Assembly (NCBI RefSeq): GCF_017599305.1
Contig: NZ_JAGFWR010000003.1
Span: 248,001 to 312,000, forward strand
Length of the DNA: 64,000 bases
Source: Micromonospora antibiotica
GTDB taxonomy: Bacteria > Actinomycetota > Actinomycetes > Mycobacteriales > Micromonosporaceae
Reading direction: 5' to 3'
Positions 8,142 through 15,925 of the stretch are shown here, in pieces. Below the pieces are notes generated by a model, which saw nothing but the letters and a program-made list of their open reading frames with translations, did not search any database and was not told where the DNA came from. Made by a program: the position numbers and the translations under genes. The first letter of the stretch is position 1; each line of letters begins with the position of its first letter.

Positions 8142-9688
8142 ACCGCCGGGACGGGTCGCCGGGGCGGCGGGCGGCCGGACCACCGGCGACCGGCCGGGCC
8201 GGGTCGTCGGCACACCGCCGGGCCGGGCGGCGGATGCTGATCGCCGGTGCGCTGCTGTTCGCCCTGGTCGCCGGGGCGGCCTGTTCGGACGATCCCGCTC
8301 CTGCACCCCGGCCCGCCCCCTCGGTGACCGGGCCGTCGGCCGGTGCCAGCGGTACGCCGCTGCCGGCCGGTGCGCCGGTCCGCAACCCGTTCGGCGCGCA
8401 CTGGGACTTCTCCCGGCACGACCAGTTCGTGCCCTACCTGGAGAAGCTCACCGGCTCGACGACGTACCACGAGCTCAGCTGGTGTGACATCGAGAAGACG
8501 CAGGGCAGCCCGGACTTCGCGGCGGTGGACCAGATCGCCGAACGCAGCCGCAAGCTCGGCATCACCCTGCACCTGAAGATCCGTACCGGGGTGTGCTGGG
8601 CGACCGGCGGGACGGCGAAGTTCACCCGGGGCCAGGCCAACAAGACCGAGTCGGCGATGCCGACGGACCTCGCCGCCTACCAGAACTTCGTCCGCACGCT
8701 GGTGCAGCGGTACGCCCCGTACGGCGTCGGCGAGTACGCCATCGAGAACGAGGTCAACGCGCAGCAGTACTGGGCGGGCAGCCCGGAGGACTACCGCCGG
8801 CTGGTCACCGCCGCCGCCGAGGCGATCCGGTCGGCCGACCCGAAGGCCAAGGTGGTCGACTCGGGCATGAGCAGCGTCGCGTACGGGATGGGGGTCGCCG
8901 ACCGGTTGCTGCGCGCCGGGCAACCCGACCAGGCCGTCGCCGCGTACCAGGCGTACTTCCAGCGGCGGATCGGCACCCGGGGGCGGCTGATCCCGGCGGT
9001 GAACGACCCGACGGCGTTGCGCACGGCGTTGGACAACGCGCAGAACTCCCGCAACCTGGCCTACCTCGCGGTCACCGAGAAACTGCTCGACGACCGGGTG
9101 GTCGACGTCCGGCAACTGCACTTCTACGAGCACTTCTCCGGGGTGCCGGCGCTGCTGGACTACCTGCGGGCCGAGACGCCGTCCGGTGTCCCCGTGCAGG
9201 CGTGGGAGGTCGGCCAGTTCTGGAAGGACGGCGACGACGACGCCGCGGCCCGGGGCGACGAGATGGTCAAGGTGGTCAGCATGCTGGTCGCCGGGGGCAT
9301 CCACGAGGTGCTCTGGTTGCCGCTGGCGTACAACCCGAACAACCGGGCCGGTGCGGAGGTCCGCTACGGGCTGCTCGACCCGGACGGCACCCAACGGCAG
9401 GCCGGCGCGATGATGGCCGCCCTGGCGGCGGCGGCCCGGGACGCGACCGTCGAGCCGGTGAACGGCAAGGGCCTGACCGGGGTGGCGTTCCGGCGGGGCA
9501 AGGAGAGCACCCTGGTGGTCTGGTCGACCTCCAACGGCACCGTGTCGTTGCCGGCCACGGGCGGGGTGACCGGGGGGCCGGTCGGTGCCGACCCGACCGC
9601 CCGCACCGGTGCGCTGCCGATCGGCCCGAGCCCGGTGCTGGTGCGGGCGCAGGGTGACCCGGCCAGCGTCCTCGCCCCGATCCGCTGA
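8138..9688 (+). CDS. Lipoprotein (beta/alpha)8 glycoside hydrolase of the polysaccharide locus
   Basis: This is a 516-residue protein if the GTG at 8138, which overlaps the previous stop, is used; an ATG at 8234 in the same frame is the alternative. A hydrophobic segment (residues 33-48) ends at Cys49 in a loose lipobox, so the protein is probably a lipid-anchored extracytoplasmic enzyme. The fold pattern is a clan-A TIM barrel: the acid/base candidate is Glu205 in AIENEVN, and the nucleophile candidate is Glu357 in AWEVGQFW. It recalls GH39-like PslG/PelA-type glycosidases found inside exopolysaccharide loci, which trim or release the polymer. The family is not certain. Confidence 0.7.
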   Translation: MNRRDGSPGRRAAGPPATGRAGSSAHRRAGRRMLIAGALLFALVAGAACSDDPAPAPRPAPSVTGPSAGASGTPLPAGAPVRNPFGAHWDFSRHDQFVPYLEKLTGSTTYHELSWCDIEKTQGSPDFAAVDQIAERSRKLGITLHLKIRTGVCWATGGTAKFTRGQANKTESAMPTDLAAYQNFVRTLVQRYAPYGVGEYAIENEVNAQQYWAGSPEDYRRLVTAAAEAIRSADPKAKVVDSGMSSVAYGMGVADRLLRAGQPDQAVAAYQAYFQRRIGTRGRLIPAVNDPTALRTALDNAQNSRNLAYLAVTEKLLDDRVVDVRQLHFYEHFSGVPALLDYLRAETPSGVPVQAWEVGQFWKDGDDDAAARGDEMVKVVSMLVAGGIHEVLWLPLAYNPNNRAGAEVRYGLLDPDGTQRQAGAMMAALAAAARDATVEPVNGKGLTGVAFRRGKESTLVVWSTSNGTVSLPATGGVTGGPVGADPTARTGALPIGPSPVLVRAQGDPASVLAPIR

Positions 9689-9694
9689 CCGGCT

Positions 9695-9731
9695 CCCCAC
9701 CGCACCCGGTCCGATGGTAGGTGCGGTGGGG
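9695..9731 (+). terminator. Terminator hairpin
   Basis: CCCCACCGCACC and GGTGCGGTGGGG pair perfectly over 12 bp with a 13-nt loop, starting 6 nt after the stop of the lipoprotein glycosidase gene. Confidence 0.7.
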
Positions 9732-9897
9732 CCCCGGCCGGTGCTCTCGGGGGGCGGGCGGTGTGCGGCGGGCGCGGGTGAGTCCGGTGGACTCCCATGA
9801 TCACAGTGCGATTTTGCGCACTGTCCTCGGCGTGTCGTCTACCTAATCGCCATCTGTTCATGGTCCCGCACGTTGGCGCAGCGGCGTTCACCCCGGC

Positions 9898-9945
9898 GAC
9901 GGGGCGTGGCCCGCTCGCTCACCAGGTACGGGGCCAGCCGAGCAG
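9898..9945. repeat. 48-bp direct repeat, left copy (duplicated 3' end of sulfotransferase gene)
   Basis: It is identical over all 48 bases to 12351-12398. On the minus strand it holds the last codons of the sulfotransferase gene (LLGWPRTW plus stop) and 21 bp beyond the stop. Flanking bases differ on both sides. The copy abuts the stop codon of the phosphatase gene at 9946. Confidence 0.95.
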
Positions 9946-10758
9946 TCAGCCGGTGCAGGCGTAGACGGCGGTGGCGTCGTCGCTGCACTTGTTGCGCGGC
10001 CAACGCAGGCACGCCGGATCCGCGGCCTCGCTGGCGCGCACCCGGCGAATCAGTGCCACCGGGCCTTCCCGGTCGAGAACATCGAGGACGTCGGCCCAGG
10101 TCAACAGGTCGAACAGGGCCACCGGCCGGGCAGCGCCGTCGGTCAGCACGGCCACCCGCCGTACGTTGTCGAGCGGCACGTCGCCGGTGATCGCATAGCT
10201 GGCGGCGGTCGGGTCGGCGGCGGCCACCCAGTAGCCCCCCGGCCGGTTCCGGGCAGCCAGTTCGGCATGCTTCATCCGCAACAGCGCGGCCTGCTTCGCC
10301 ACTGTGCCGAACGGGTGACGGTTCACCTCCTCCCGTTCGGCACGCGCCGTCCCGTCCACCCGGTCGTCTGTGACGACCCGGATGCCGTCGGCGGTGTCGA
10401 TGACGACCGTCACGTCACCGAGCACCAGGAACTCCAGCGAGCCGTCGCGGGGCCGCAGCACTGCGATCGCGGCGGACGGGGTGCCCGGATGGTCGAGGTC
10501 GCACGAGTGCCGATGCTGCTCGGCGACGCTGCGGATGCCTTGGGCCAGGGCGTCGGCCAGCGGGGTGTCCCGATCCACAGCGAGGCCGGCGAGCGCTGAG
10601 CCGAGCTTCGCGGCGTACCAGGCGACGCCGTGTTCGCAGCCGGTGCCGGTACGGGCGGTGGCCCCGTCGAGCACGAGGATGAGGCGCTCTCCGGCAACAG
10701 CCCAGTCCTCGTTGGGCACCATCGGGTCACCCGCTTCCGACGCGGTGCAAACGCGCAT
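9946..10758 (-). CDS. PP2C-like protein phosphatase
   Basis: This 270-residue soluble protein has PP2C (PPM) features: NEDW near residue 17 (metal-ligand Asp), LILVLDGAT near 28-36 (the DG motif), and a C-terminal DDATAVYAC strand corresponding to the DNxT motif. Such enzymes remove phosphate from Ser/Thr using two metal ions. The upstream gene's TGA overlaps both a GTG (10761) and the chosen ATG (10758), so it is co-translated with the HTH gene. The stop codon directly abuts the left 48-bp repeat. No kinase is nearby, and the substrate is unknown. Confidence 0.7.
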   Translation of the reverse strand: MRVCTASEAGDPMVPNEDWAVAGERLILVLDGATARTGTGCEHGVAWYAAKLGSALAGLAVDRDTPLADALAQGIRSVAEQHRHSCDLDHPGTPSAAIAVLRPRDGSLEFLVLGDVTVVIDTADGIRVVTDDRVDGTARAEREEVNRHPFGTVAKQAALLRMKHAELAARNRPGGYWVAAADPTAASYAITGDVPLDNVRRVAVLTDGAARPVALFDLLTWADVLDVLDREGPVALIRRVRASEAADPACLRWPRNKCSDDATAVYACTG

Positions 10759-11636
10759 CACGACCCCCCTTCGCCCCGGTGGATCGACGTCAGGGCCTCA
10801 ACCTTCTCGATCGTCCGCTTTCGCGGGTCGTAGGTGCAGGCAACCAGGAGGGAGAAGCGCCGGTTCTTCACCTCGCGGTACAACTCGTCGAGGTGGTCGT
10901 GCAGGTATCGGGCGACACCGAGGGTGCCCATCGCGTGAATGCCGGCGAGATACAGGAACGTGCCGCGCCCATCAGGTCGGGGAAGTCGACCGAGGTAGCC
11001 GTAGTCGACCGGTTCACCCGAGTCTGACGGCGAGCGAAACGCCTCGCCGGTCTGGTGGTTCACCAGGTAGTGGCCGTCGTCGTCCGCGCAGAATCCGAAC
11101 CTGGTGTCGGCGGCGACCACCTGACCCACGAACGGCAGTATTCGGGGGCTGCCGATCACGATGAGGTTGGCGCGGTTGAGGTCGACCATGCCGGGCGGCG
11201 GGATCACCTTGTACTCGGACGTCAGACCAAGACGCCGGGCAAGAACGGACAGTTTCTCGTACGCGGCGAGCATCTCCGCTGACACCACAGCGTACGGATC
11301 CTGTTTGCCAGCCTCGAACTTGCCGCCTACGGCGATGGTCAGCTCGCCGGTGCCGAGCATCGCCCGCTCCGGGCGCGGGCCCGAGGACAGGAGCTGACTC
11401 ACCCGGGCGCGGGTCATCCCGACGACTCCGGCGATCTGCGTCTGGGTCATGCCCTGCGACACCATCTCGTCCAGCGCCGCACGGCGCAGCCTGGACAGCT
11501 CGTTGACCGCTGCCTGGTGCTCATCGATAAGCTCGCTGGCTTTGCGCGCTCTCGCCCCCGGGTCACGGATCTCCACTACTCCGGAATGGCTGATCTCCAC
11601 GGGCCTCTCCAGCTCACCGGTCTTGTCAGGCGACAC
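10758..11636 (-). CDS. HTH protein with unrecognised C-terminal domain
   Basis: This is a 292-residue protein. A short basic region is followed by a helix-turn-helix at about residues 60-85 (TQTQIAGVVGMTRARVSQLL), similar to sigma region 4 or Xre-type HTH. The remaining 200 residues form an alpha/beta domain with LNRANLIVIGSPR near 152-164, a DYGYLGRLPRPDG segment near 217-229, and YLAGIHAMGTLGVARYL near 233-250. The family is not recognised; the glycine-rich strand-loop signatures suggest ligand or nucleotide binding. The GTG start at 11636 lies close to the divergent promoter region. It probably controls the cassette and is coupled to the phosphatase gene. Confidence 0.65.
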   Translation of the reverse strand: MSPDKTGELERPVEISHSGVVEIRDPGARARKASELIDEHQAAVNELSRLRRAALDEMVSQGMTQTQIAGVVGMTRARVSQLLSSGPRPERAMLGTGELTIAVGGKFEAGKQDPYAVVSAEMLAAYEKLSVLARRLGLTSEYKVIPPPGMVDLNRANLIVIGSPRILPFVGQVVAADTRFGFCADDDGHYLVNHQTGEAFRSPSDSGEPVDYGYLGRLPRPDGRGTFLYLAGIHAMGTLGVARYLHDHLDELYREVKNRRFSLLVACTYDPRKRTIEKVEALTSIHRGEGGS

Positions 11637-11646
11637 GACACGAAGC

Positions 11647-11661
11647 CTAACCCATCGTTAG
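11647..11661. promoter_or_regulatory. Short inverted repeat upstream of HTH gene
   Basis: CTAAC and GTTAG are separated by 5 bp, beginning 11 bp upstream of the HTH gene start. The position fits an autoregulatory operator, but the arms are short. Confidence 0.3.
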
Positions 11662-11666
11662 AGGCC

Positions 11667-11696
11667 TTGACCCCTGTAAGTGCCCTTGCATACCGT
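11667..11696 (+). promoter_or_regulatory. Promoter with embedded palindrome in front of the small cassette gene
   Basis: TTGACC (11667-11672) and TACCGT (11691-11696) are separated by 18 bp, a good housekeeping-type promoter. The spacer holds the imperfect palindrome TGTAAG-TGCC-CTTGCA (11675-11690), a likely operator that would block polymerase. The divergent HTH gene is the obvious candidate repressor. Confidence 0.6.
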
Positions 11697-11749
11697 GGTG
11701 ATGCCCGCTCTGTTTCCTCCTGTCCACAAGGGGTGCCGGAGCGCAAGAA

Positions 11750-11780
11750 GGCCTCGACGGGATTGCGGCCCGTCGAGGCC
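11750..11780 (+). promoter_or_regulatory. 5'-leader hairpin (possible attenuator)
   Basis: GGCCTCGACGGG and CCCGTCGAGGCC form a perfect 12-bp stem with a 7-nt loop, between the promoter at 11667 and the start codon at 11813. A GC hairpin in this position could act as a leader terminator or RNA-stability element. No poly-T tract follows. Confidence 0.5.
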
Positions 11781-11812
11781 AGACGCATCGACCCTCTGCG
11801 AAAGGAACGACG

Positions 11813-12283
11813 ATGCCCGTGCAGCCTATCGTTCGCTCTGATCCGTCCGGATCAGACAGCACCTCGACGCCCTCGATCGCCGGGCCGCTGGCTGCCCTGG
11901 CACCCCATCCGGACGCGAGTCTGTCCGTGATGCTCGACGAGGCCATCCTGTTGGCTGCCCTGTCCAACGGCGAACTGGCCGTCGCCATCCATGCCGCAGG
12001 CCTTCCTTCGGATACTGCGGACCTGTCCACCGATCAGATCAGGGCACTCGCGGTCACCGGGATCGCCCTCCTGGGGCTGGCGGAAGCCCGCCGGATCAAC
12101 GACGAGTCCCGGCTCGTCAATGTCGCCTACTGCACCAAGGCTCGCGACGACGCCTCGGCCGACGTACGCGCCGAGGTGACCGCCCACCACCGGATCTGGG
12201 GCACCTGGCGGCGGGAGCAAACGGCCACGGATCTTGCCTACCGGCTGTCCAGCCAGCGGACCATAGGCCACCGACTCGGGTAA
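11813..12283 (+). CDS. Small hypothetical protein of the cassette
   Basis: This is a 156-residue protein of no recognised family. The first 30 residues are Ser/Pro-rich. Residues 35-100 are predicted helical, with many Ala/Leu and acidic residues (LDEAILLAALSNGELA, TDQIRALAVTGIALLGLAEA). The C-terminus is Arg/Thr-rich. There is no signal peptide or membrane span. The ATG is preceded by AAAGGAACGACG. It is divergent from the HTH-phosphatase pair and has its own regulated promoter and leader hairpin, so it is probably an effector or partner of that pair. That role is inference. Confidence 0.6.
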   Translation: MPVQPIVRSDPSGSDSTSTPSIAGPLAALAPHPDASLSVMLDEAILLAALSNGELAVAIHAAGLPSDTADLSTDQIRALAVTGIALLGLAEARRINDESRLVNVAYCTKARDDASADVRAEVTAHHRIWGTWRREQTATDLAYRLSSQRTIGHRLG

Positions 12284-12315
12284 CCGGACGTCGACTCGAT
12301 CCTGACTCTGCCAAC

Positions 12316-12368
12316 GCGGGCCACGCCCCGTCACGCCGCTACGGGCAGTTGACGGGGCGTGGCCCGCT
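12316..12368. terminator. 18-bp inverted repeat at the cassette's right end, overlapping the repeat copy
   Basis: GCGGGCCACGCCCCGTCA (12316-12333) pairs perfectly with 12351-12368, leaving a 16-nt loop. The right arm is the first 18 bases of the right 48-bp repeat; the left arm has no counterpart beside the left repeat copy. Between convergent genes it works as a bidirectional terminator. It may also mark the recombination site. Confidence 0.65.
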
Positions 12369-12398
12369 CGCTCACCAGGTACGGGGCCAGCCGAGCAG
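12351..12398. repeat. 48-bp direct repeat, right copy (native 3' end of sulfotransferase gene)
   Basis: Identical to 9898-9945. It contains the sulfotransferase stop codon (12372-12374) and the preceding eight codons, and extends 21 bp downstream of the gene. Confidence 0.95.
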
Positions 12399-13217
12399 GT
12401 CGGCGAGGCGGGCGTTGTGCGGGGCGAACCCGGCGGCCAGCTCGGCCCGTAACGCCGGGGTGAGCTGGGACGGGCCGGTGTCCGCCCGGCGGGTGTGCCG
12501 GGCGAACTCCGCCGGGGTGAACGGGGCCAGCCCGAGGAAGCGCAGCACCCCCGCGTAGGTGGTGGCCGGGTCGGCGTACAGGTCCTCGCTGCGGATCACG
12601 TGCAGCCGGTCGGCGGGCAGGTGGGCGTACCAACGGTCGAGCTGTTCGGCGTAGCGGCCCCGGGCGGCGTAGGAGAAGTTACGCAACGCGTGGTGCGCCG
12701 CCGGGGTGTCCGGCCCGTCGGCCAGCGCCCCGGCCAGCCGCCCTGACTCGGCGGCCAGCGCCTCGGCGAAGCCCAACGGCTCCAGCCCGTACGAGCGGGT
12801 GTGCAGGTAGTGCGAGTAGGCCCGCTCGACCGGGTCGCGTAGCAGCGCCACGAACCGGGCTTCGGGCAGCGTCGCCGCCACCCGGGCCGGCACGCTGGGG
12901 TGGAACAGGTAGTAGGGGCTGGCCTCGAAGCTGCGCCGGCCCGGGGCGGCCGGCGGGAAGTGCGCCCGGTACCAGCGGGTCCCCCGCCCGAAGTGCAGGC
13001 TGAAGAACTGGAGTTCCTTGCCGGTGGCGGCCCGCACGTCGGGATGCGCGGCGAGGTAGTGGTGCAGCGAGGTGGTGCCGCACCGCTGCCCGCCGATGAT
13101 CAGGAAGTCGGGCAGTGCGCCGACCCGGCCGGGCCGCGCCGCCCGCGCCCAGGCGCGGGTGCCGCGTACCACCCGACGGAGCCGGTCCACGGCGACCCGG
13201 CGCGGCCCCGCGCTCAC
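12372..13217 (-). CDS. Sulfotransferase family protein (5th of five)
   Basis: This is a 281-residue protein. A basic leader is followed by a PAPS loop, IGGQRCGTTSLHHYL, at about residues 41-55, then ALLRDPVERAYSHYLH and LHVIRSEDLYADP. This sub-type resembles heparan sulfate N-deacetylase/N-sulfotransferase-like and Stf0-type bacterial enzymes. The GTG at 13217 overlaps the stop of the flippase gene (GTGA), so it is the last gene of the leftward flippase-chain-length-polymerase operon. Its 3' end is duplicated at 9898-9945. Confidence 0.85.
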   Translation of the reverse strand: MSAGPRRVAVDRLRRVVRGTRAWARAARPGRVGALPDFLIIGGQRCGTTSLHHYLAAHPDVRAATGKELQFFSLHFGRGTRWYRAHFPPAAPGRRSFEASPYYLFHPSVPARVAATLPEARFVALLRDPVERAYSHYLHTRSYGLEPLGFAEALAAESGRLAGALADGPDTPAAHHALRNFSYAARGRYAEQLDRWYAHLPADRLHVIRSEDLYADPATTYAGVLRFLGLAPFTPAEFARHTRRADTGPSQLTPALRAELAAGFAPHNARLADLLGWPRTW

Positions 13218-14827
13218 CGCGACACCGCCCGGCCGGAGGTGTCCCGGCCACCCCCGCCCACCCCGGAGGGGGGCGGACTGTCGTCGGACGGGACGCCGCC
13301 CGGGACGTCCCCGGCGGCGGTGTCGGGCGGGACGCCGCGACGGCGGCGGGCCAGGGTGCGCAGCACCATCAGATCCTCCCGGCTGAGCCCCAGCGCCAGC
13401 ACCGTCCCCAGGTAGACGGCGACGATCGCGGTCAGCCCGGCGACCGGCCGCCACGGCCAGCCCGGCACCAGCCAACGCACCAGCAGCCCGGCGGCCAGCG
13501 CGGCGGCCCCGGCGGCGAGCCCCTTGGCCATCCCGACGGTGAACGGCAACGCGCCGGTCAGGTGGCGGACCTGCACCACCCGGGCGATGTTGACCACGAT
13601 CAGCGAGGCGCTCCACGCCGCCGCCGCGCCGACGATCCCGTACGCGGGGATGAGCCACAGGTTGAGCAGCACGTTGAGCACCAGGGCGACCAGGTTGTCG
13701 GCCATGTTGAGCGCCACCCGGCCGGACATGTTCAACACCGTGCCGCACGGGCCGGTGGCCGCGTTGACGAGCTGGCCGAGGGCGAGGATCACGGTCACCG
13801 CCGCACCGGTGGCGACCTCGCCGCCGAAGACGCGCAGCAGGTCACCGGGGAGGACCAGCAGCGCCACGAACGCCGGCAGCGACAGCCGCACCACCCAGCC
13901 GGTGGCCACCGCGTAGACCCGGCGGACGTCGTCGAGGTCCCCCCGGTGGTAGAGGTGCGCCAGGTACGGGCCGAACGCCGCGTTGACCGGCGCGAGGACG
14001 AAGATGGCCACGGTGACCAGCCGGGTCGCGACGTTGTAGACGCCGATCTCCGGGTTGGCGAAGAAGCCGAGCAGCAGGGTGTCGACCCAGATCAGCCCGG
14101 TCGACGACAGCGACGACACCCAACTGACCGTGGAGAAGCGGAACAGCTCCCCCGGCCGGTGCACCGGGCGGGCCGGCGGCACCCGGCGCACCAGCCGGGC
14201 CAGCGCCAGCAGGGCGAGCAGGGCGGCCGACCAGCCGGCCACCACCAGCGCCCAGAACGCCCCGGTCAACCCGGCCCCGGTGACCAGGGCGAGCACGGTG
14301 AGCAGCAGCCGGGTGCCCGGCTCGTAGAGCTGACCGATGAAGGTGTACGGCCGCTGGGTGCGCCAGCCCCGGGTCGCCGCCAGCGCCGCCTCACAGATCG
14401 TCGACGCGGGCAGGGTCAGCGCGACCAGTCGTAGGCCGGTGACCAGTCCCGGGTCGTGGAGCCGGTTGGCGAGCCACGGTGCCCCCCAGGCCAGGGCCCC
14501 GGCGAGGACGACCGACGAGCCGGCGGAGACGGCCAGCCCCAACCGGACGGTGCCACGCAGTGCCGGGGCGTCGTCGTCGGCCAGGTGCACCGCCACGAAC
14601 CGGGTCAGCCCGGCCCGGAACCCGGACAGCGACAGCAGCCCGGCCAGCGACAGCACCGCGTAGCACTGGGCGTACCGGCCGACCTCCCGGATGCCCAGCA
14701 CCCGGGCCAGCAGCAGCATGACCAGGAAGACCGCCGCCTGGCTGAGCAGGGCACCGAGCAGGTTGAGACCGCCACCCCGGGCCATCCCCCGCACGTGCTG
14801 GTCGCCCCGGGTGGACGCTTCGGTCAC
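13214..14827 (-). CDS. Wzx-type polysaccharide flippase (MOP superfamily)
   Basis: This is a 537-residue integral membrane protein with 12-14 hydrophobic segments. The N-terminal LNLLGALLSQAAVFLVMLLLA and the adjacent RVLGIREVGRYAQCYAV are characteristic of O-antigen/exopolysaccharide flippases. The last 50 residues are a cytoplasmic, Pro/Gly/Asp-rich tail. It would move lipid-linked repeat units across the membrane. The GTG start (14827) lies 6 bp past the stop of the chain-length gene. With the downstream sulfotransferase and upstream polymerase it makes a Wzy-dependent export operon. Confidence 0.85.
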   Translation of the reverse strand: MTEASTRGDQHVRGMARGGGLNLLGALLSQAAVFLVMLLLARVLGIREVGRYAQCYAVLSLAGLLSLSGFRAGLTRFVAVHLADDDAPALRGTVRLGLAVSAGSSVVLAGALAWGAPWLANRLHDPGLVTGLRLVALTLPASTICEAALAATRGWRTQRPYTFIGQLYEPGTRLLLTVLALVTGAGLTGAFWALVVAGWSAALLALLALARLVRRVPPARPVHRPGELFRFSTVSWVSSLSSTGLIWVDTLLLGFFANPEIGVYNVATRLVTVAIFVLAPVNAAFGPYLAHLYHRGDLDDVRRVYAVATGWVVRLSLPAFVALLVLPGDLLRVFGGEVATGAAVTVILALGQLVNAATGPCGTVLNMSGRVALNMADNLVALVLNVLLNLWLIPAYGIVGAAAAWSASLIVVNIARVVQVRHLTGALPFTVGMAKGLAAGAAALAAGLLVRWLVPGWPWRPVAGLTAIVAVYLGTVLALGLSREDLMVLRTLARRRRGVPPDTAAGDVPGGVPSDDSPPPSGVGGGGRDTSGRAVSR

Positions 14828-14833
14828 CCCGGC

Positions 14834-15925
14834 CTACCGGCGGCGGGAGTGCTGCTCGGGCACGGTCGCCGTCACCGCCGGCAGCACCACCGTGTCGTCA
14901 CTGCTGCGCCGCCCACCGGTCGGGGCCGGGGTGGCCCGGCCGACGGCCGCCGGTCGTCCGGCCCGACGGCTGCGCGCCAGCCACTCCAGCACCGCCACCA
15001 GCAGCACGGCCAGCAGCAGGCCGGCACCGGACACTGGCAGCACCAGTGCGACCAGCGCCTTCATCCGGGACACCGGCTGCGCCTCGCCGACGCTGGTCAC
15101 CTTGTCGGGGTCGGCCGCCTGGGACTGGGCGCGGGCCTGTTGCAGGCCCTGCCGGGCCGAGGCCAGCGCACTGGTGGCGCTGTCCCGCTGGGCGATCAAC
15201 GCCTGGTAGTCGGGCAGCTTCGGGCCGAGTTCGTCGAGCCGCTTCTGCCCGGCGCTGATCGAGTCGGCGGCGGCGTCGGCGCCCCGGCTGTTGCCGACCG
15301 CCTGCATCTGCAACTGCTGCTGCCGCAGGCTGGCGATCTCCTGCAGCGTCGACTGGTAGAGCTTGTCCGGCTGGCTGACCTTGTTGGTCTTCTCCCAGTC
15401 GTTGATCGCCCGGGTGGCGCCGGTCAGCTCGTCGGTGGCCGCCTTCACCTCGTCGGTGGCGATGTTGACCTGGCTGGTGAACAGGAACGCCAGGGCACGC
15501 TTGCCGGTGGCGGTGAGCACCGGGGCGACCGTGGACCGGTCGTCGGCGGTGTAGGTCACGGTGAGCTGGCTGCTCGCGCCGACCTGCTTGACCGCCAGGC
15601 CGTCGCGCAGCGCGTCTGCGGGGACCCCGGTGTCGGCGGCCACCTGGTCGACCACCTGCGGGGAGGTGACCGCCGCGGCGAAGGCCGCCGCGAACTGGTT
15701 GGCGGCCTGGGTGCCGGTGTACTGCTGGGCGGCGCTACCGCCGACCAGCGCGGGCGCGGCGACGTAGGAGGTGGCGGCGTACTGCTGCGGGCCGAGCAGG
15801 ACGATCGACGCGGCTGCCGCCCCGGCGACCAGCGGAATGCCCACCAGCAGCCAGAGTCGACGCCGCGCGACCCGCAGATAGTCGACGATCTCCACCCTGG
15901 TGCTCCCCACTGCTTGATCCTTCAT
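14834..15925 (-). CDS. Wzz-like polysaccharide chain-length/co-polymerase protein
   Basis: This is a 363-residue protein with two transmembrane helices (about residues 25-48 and 283-308) flanking a largely extracytoplasmic, Ala/Gln-rich coiled-coil region. That is the topology of polysaccharide co-polymerases. The N-terminus (VEIVDYLRVARRRLWLL) matches the Wzz domain. The C-terminal tail is cytoplasmic and Arg/Pro-rich, and no kinase Walker motif is present, so it is not a BY-kinase fusion. The ATG overlaps the stop of the polymerase gene (ATGA). It probably sets polymer length together with the Wzy-like protein. Confidence 0.8.
   Translation of the reverse strand: MKDQAVGSTRVEIVDYLRVARRRLWLLVGIPLVAGAAAASIVLLGPQQYAATSYVAAPALVGGSAAQQYTGTQAANQFAAAFAAAVTSPQVVDQVAADTGVPADALRDGLAVKQVGASSQLTVTYTADDRSTVAPVLTATGKRALAFLFTSQVNIATDEVKAATDELTGATRAINDWEKTNKVSQPDKLYQSTLQEIASLRQQQLQMQAVGNSRGADAAADSISAGQKRLDELGPKLPDYQALIAQRDSATSALASARQGLQQARAQSQAADPDKVTSVGEAQPVSRMKALVALVLPVSGAGLLLAVLLVAVLEWLARSRRAGRPAAVGRATPAPTGGRRSSDDTVVLPAVTATVPEQHSRRR

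Larger units (their letters stand above)
9946..12350. mobile_element. Candidate integrated cassette between the two 48-bp repeats
   Basis: The segment of about 2.4 kb between the repeat copies carries three genes unrelated to polysaccharide synthesis and is visibly less GC-rich than its flanks, especially at 11600-11800. The right repeat copy supplies an intact 3' end for the sulfotransferase gene, as when an element integrates into the end of a gene and regenerates it. No integrase or transposase is encoded inside, so it would be non-autonomous or a relic. Homology-driven insertion or local duplication could give the same structure. Confidence 0.55.

Noticed and set aside
11701-11841. A small open frame from an ATG at 11701 in the cassette leader
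   Set aside because: It has no ribosome site and runs through the hairpin and into the downstream gene in another frame. Its Arg/Pro-rich product looks like chance, although a leader peptide cannot be fully excluded.
9898-12398. The 48-bp duplication as a simple transposon target-site duplication
   Set aside because: 48 bp is far too long for known transposon target duplications, and there are no terminal inverted repeats or transposase.
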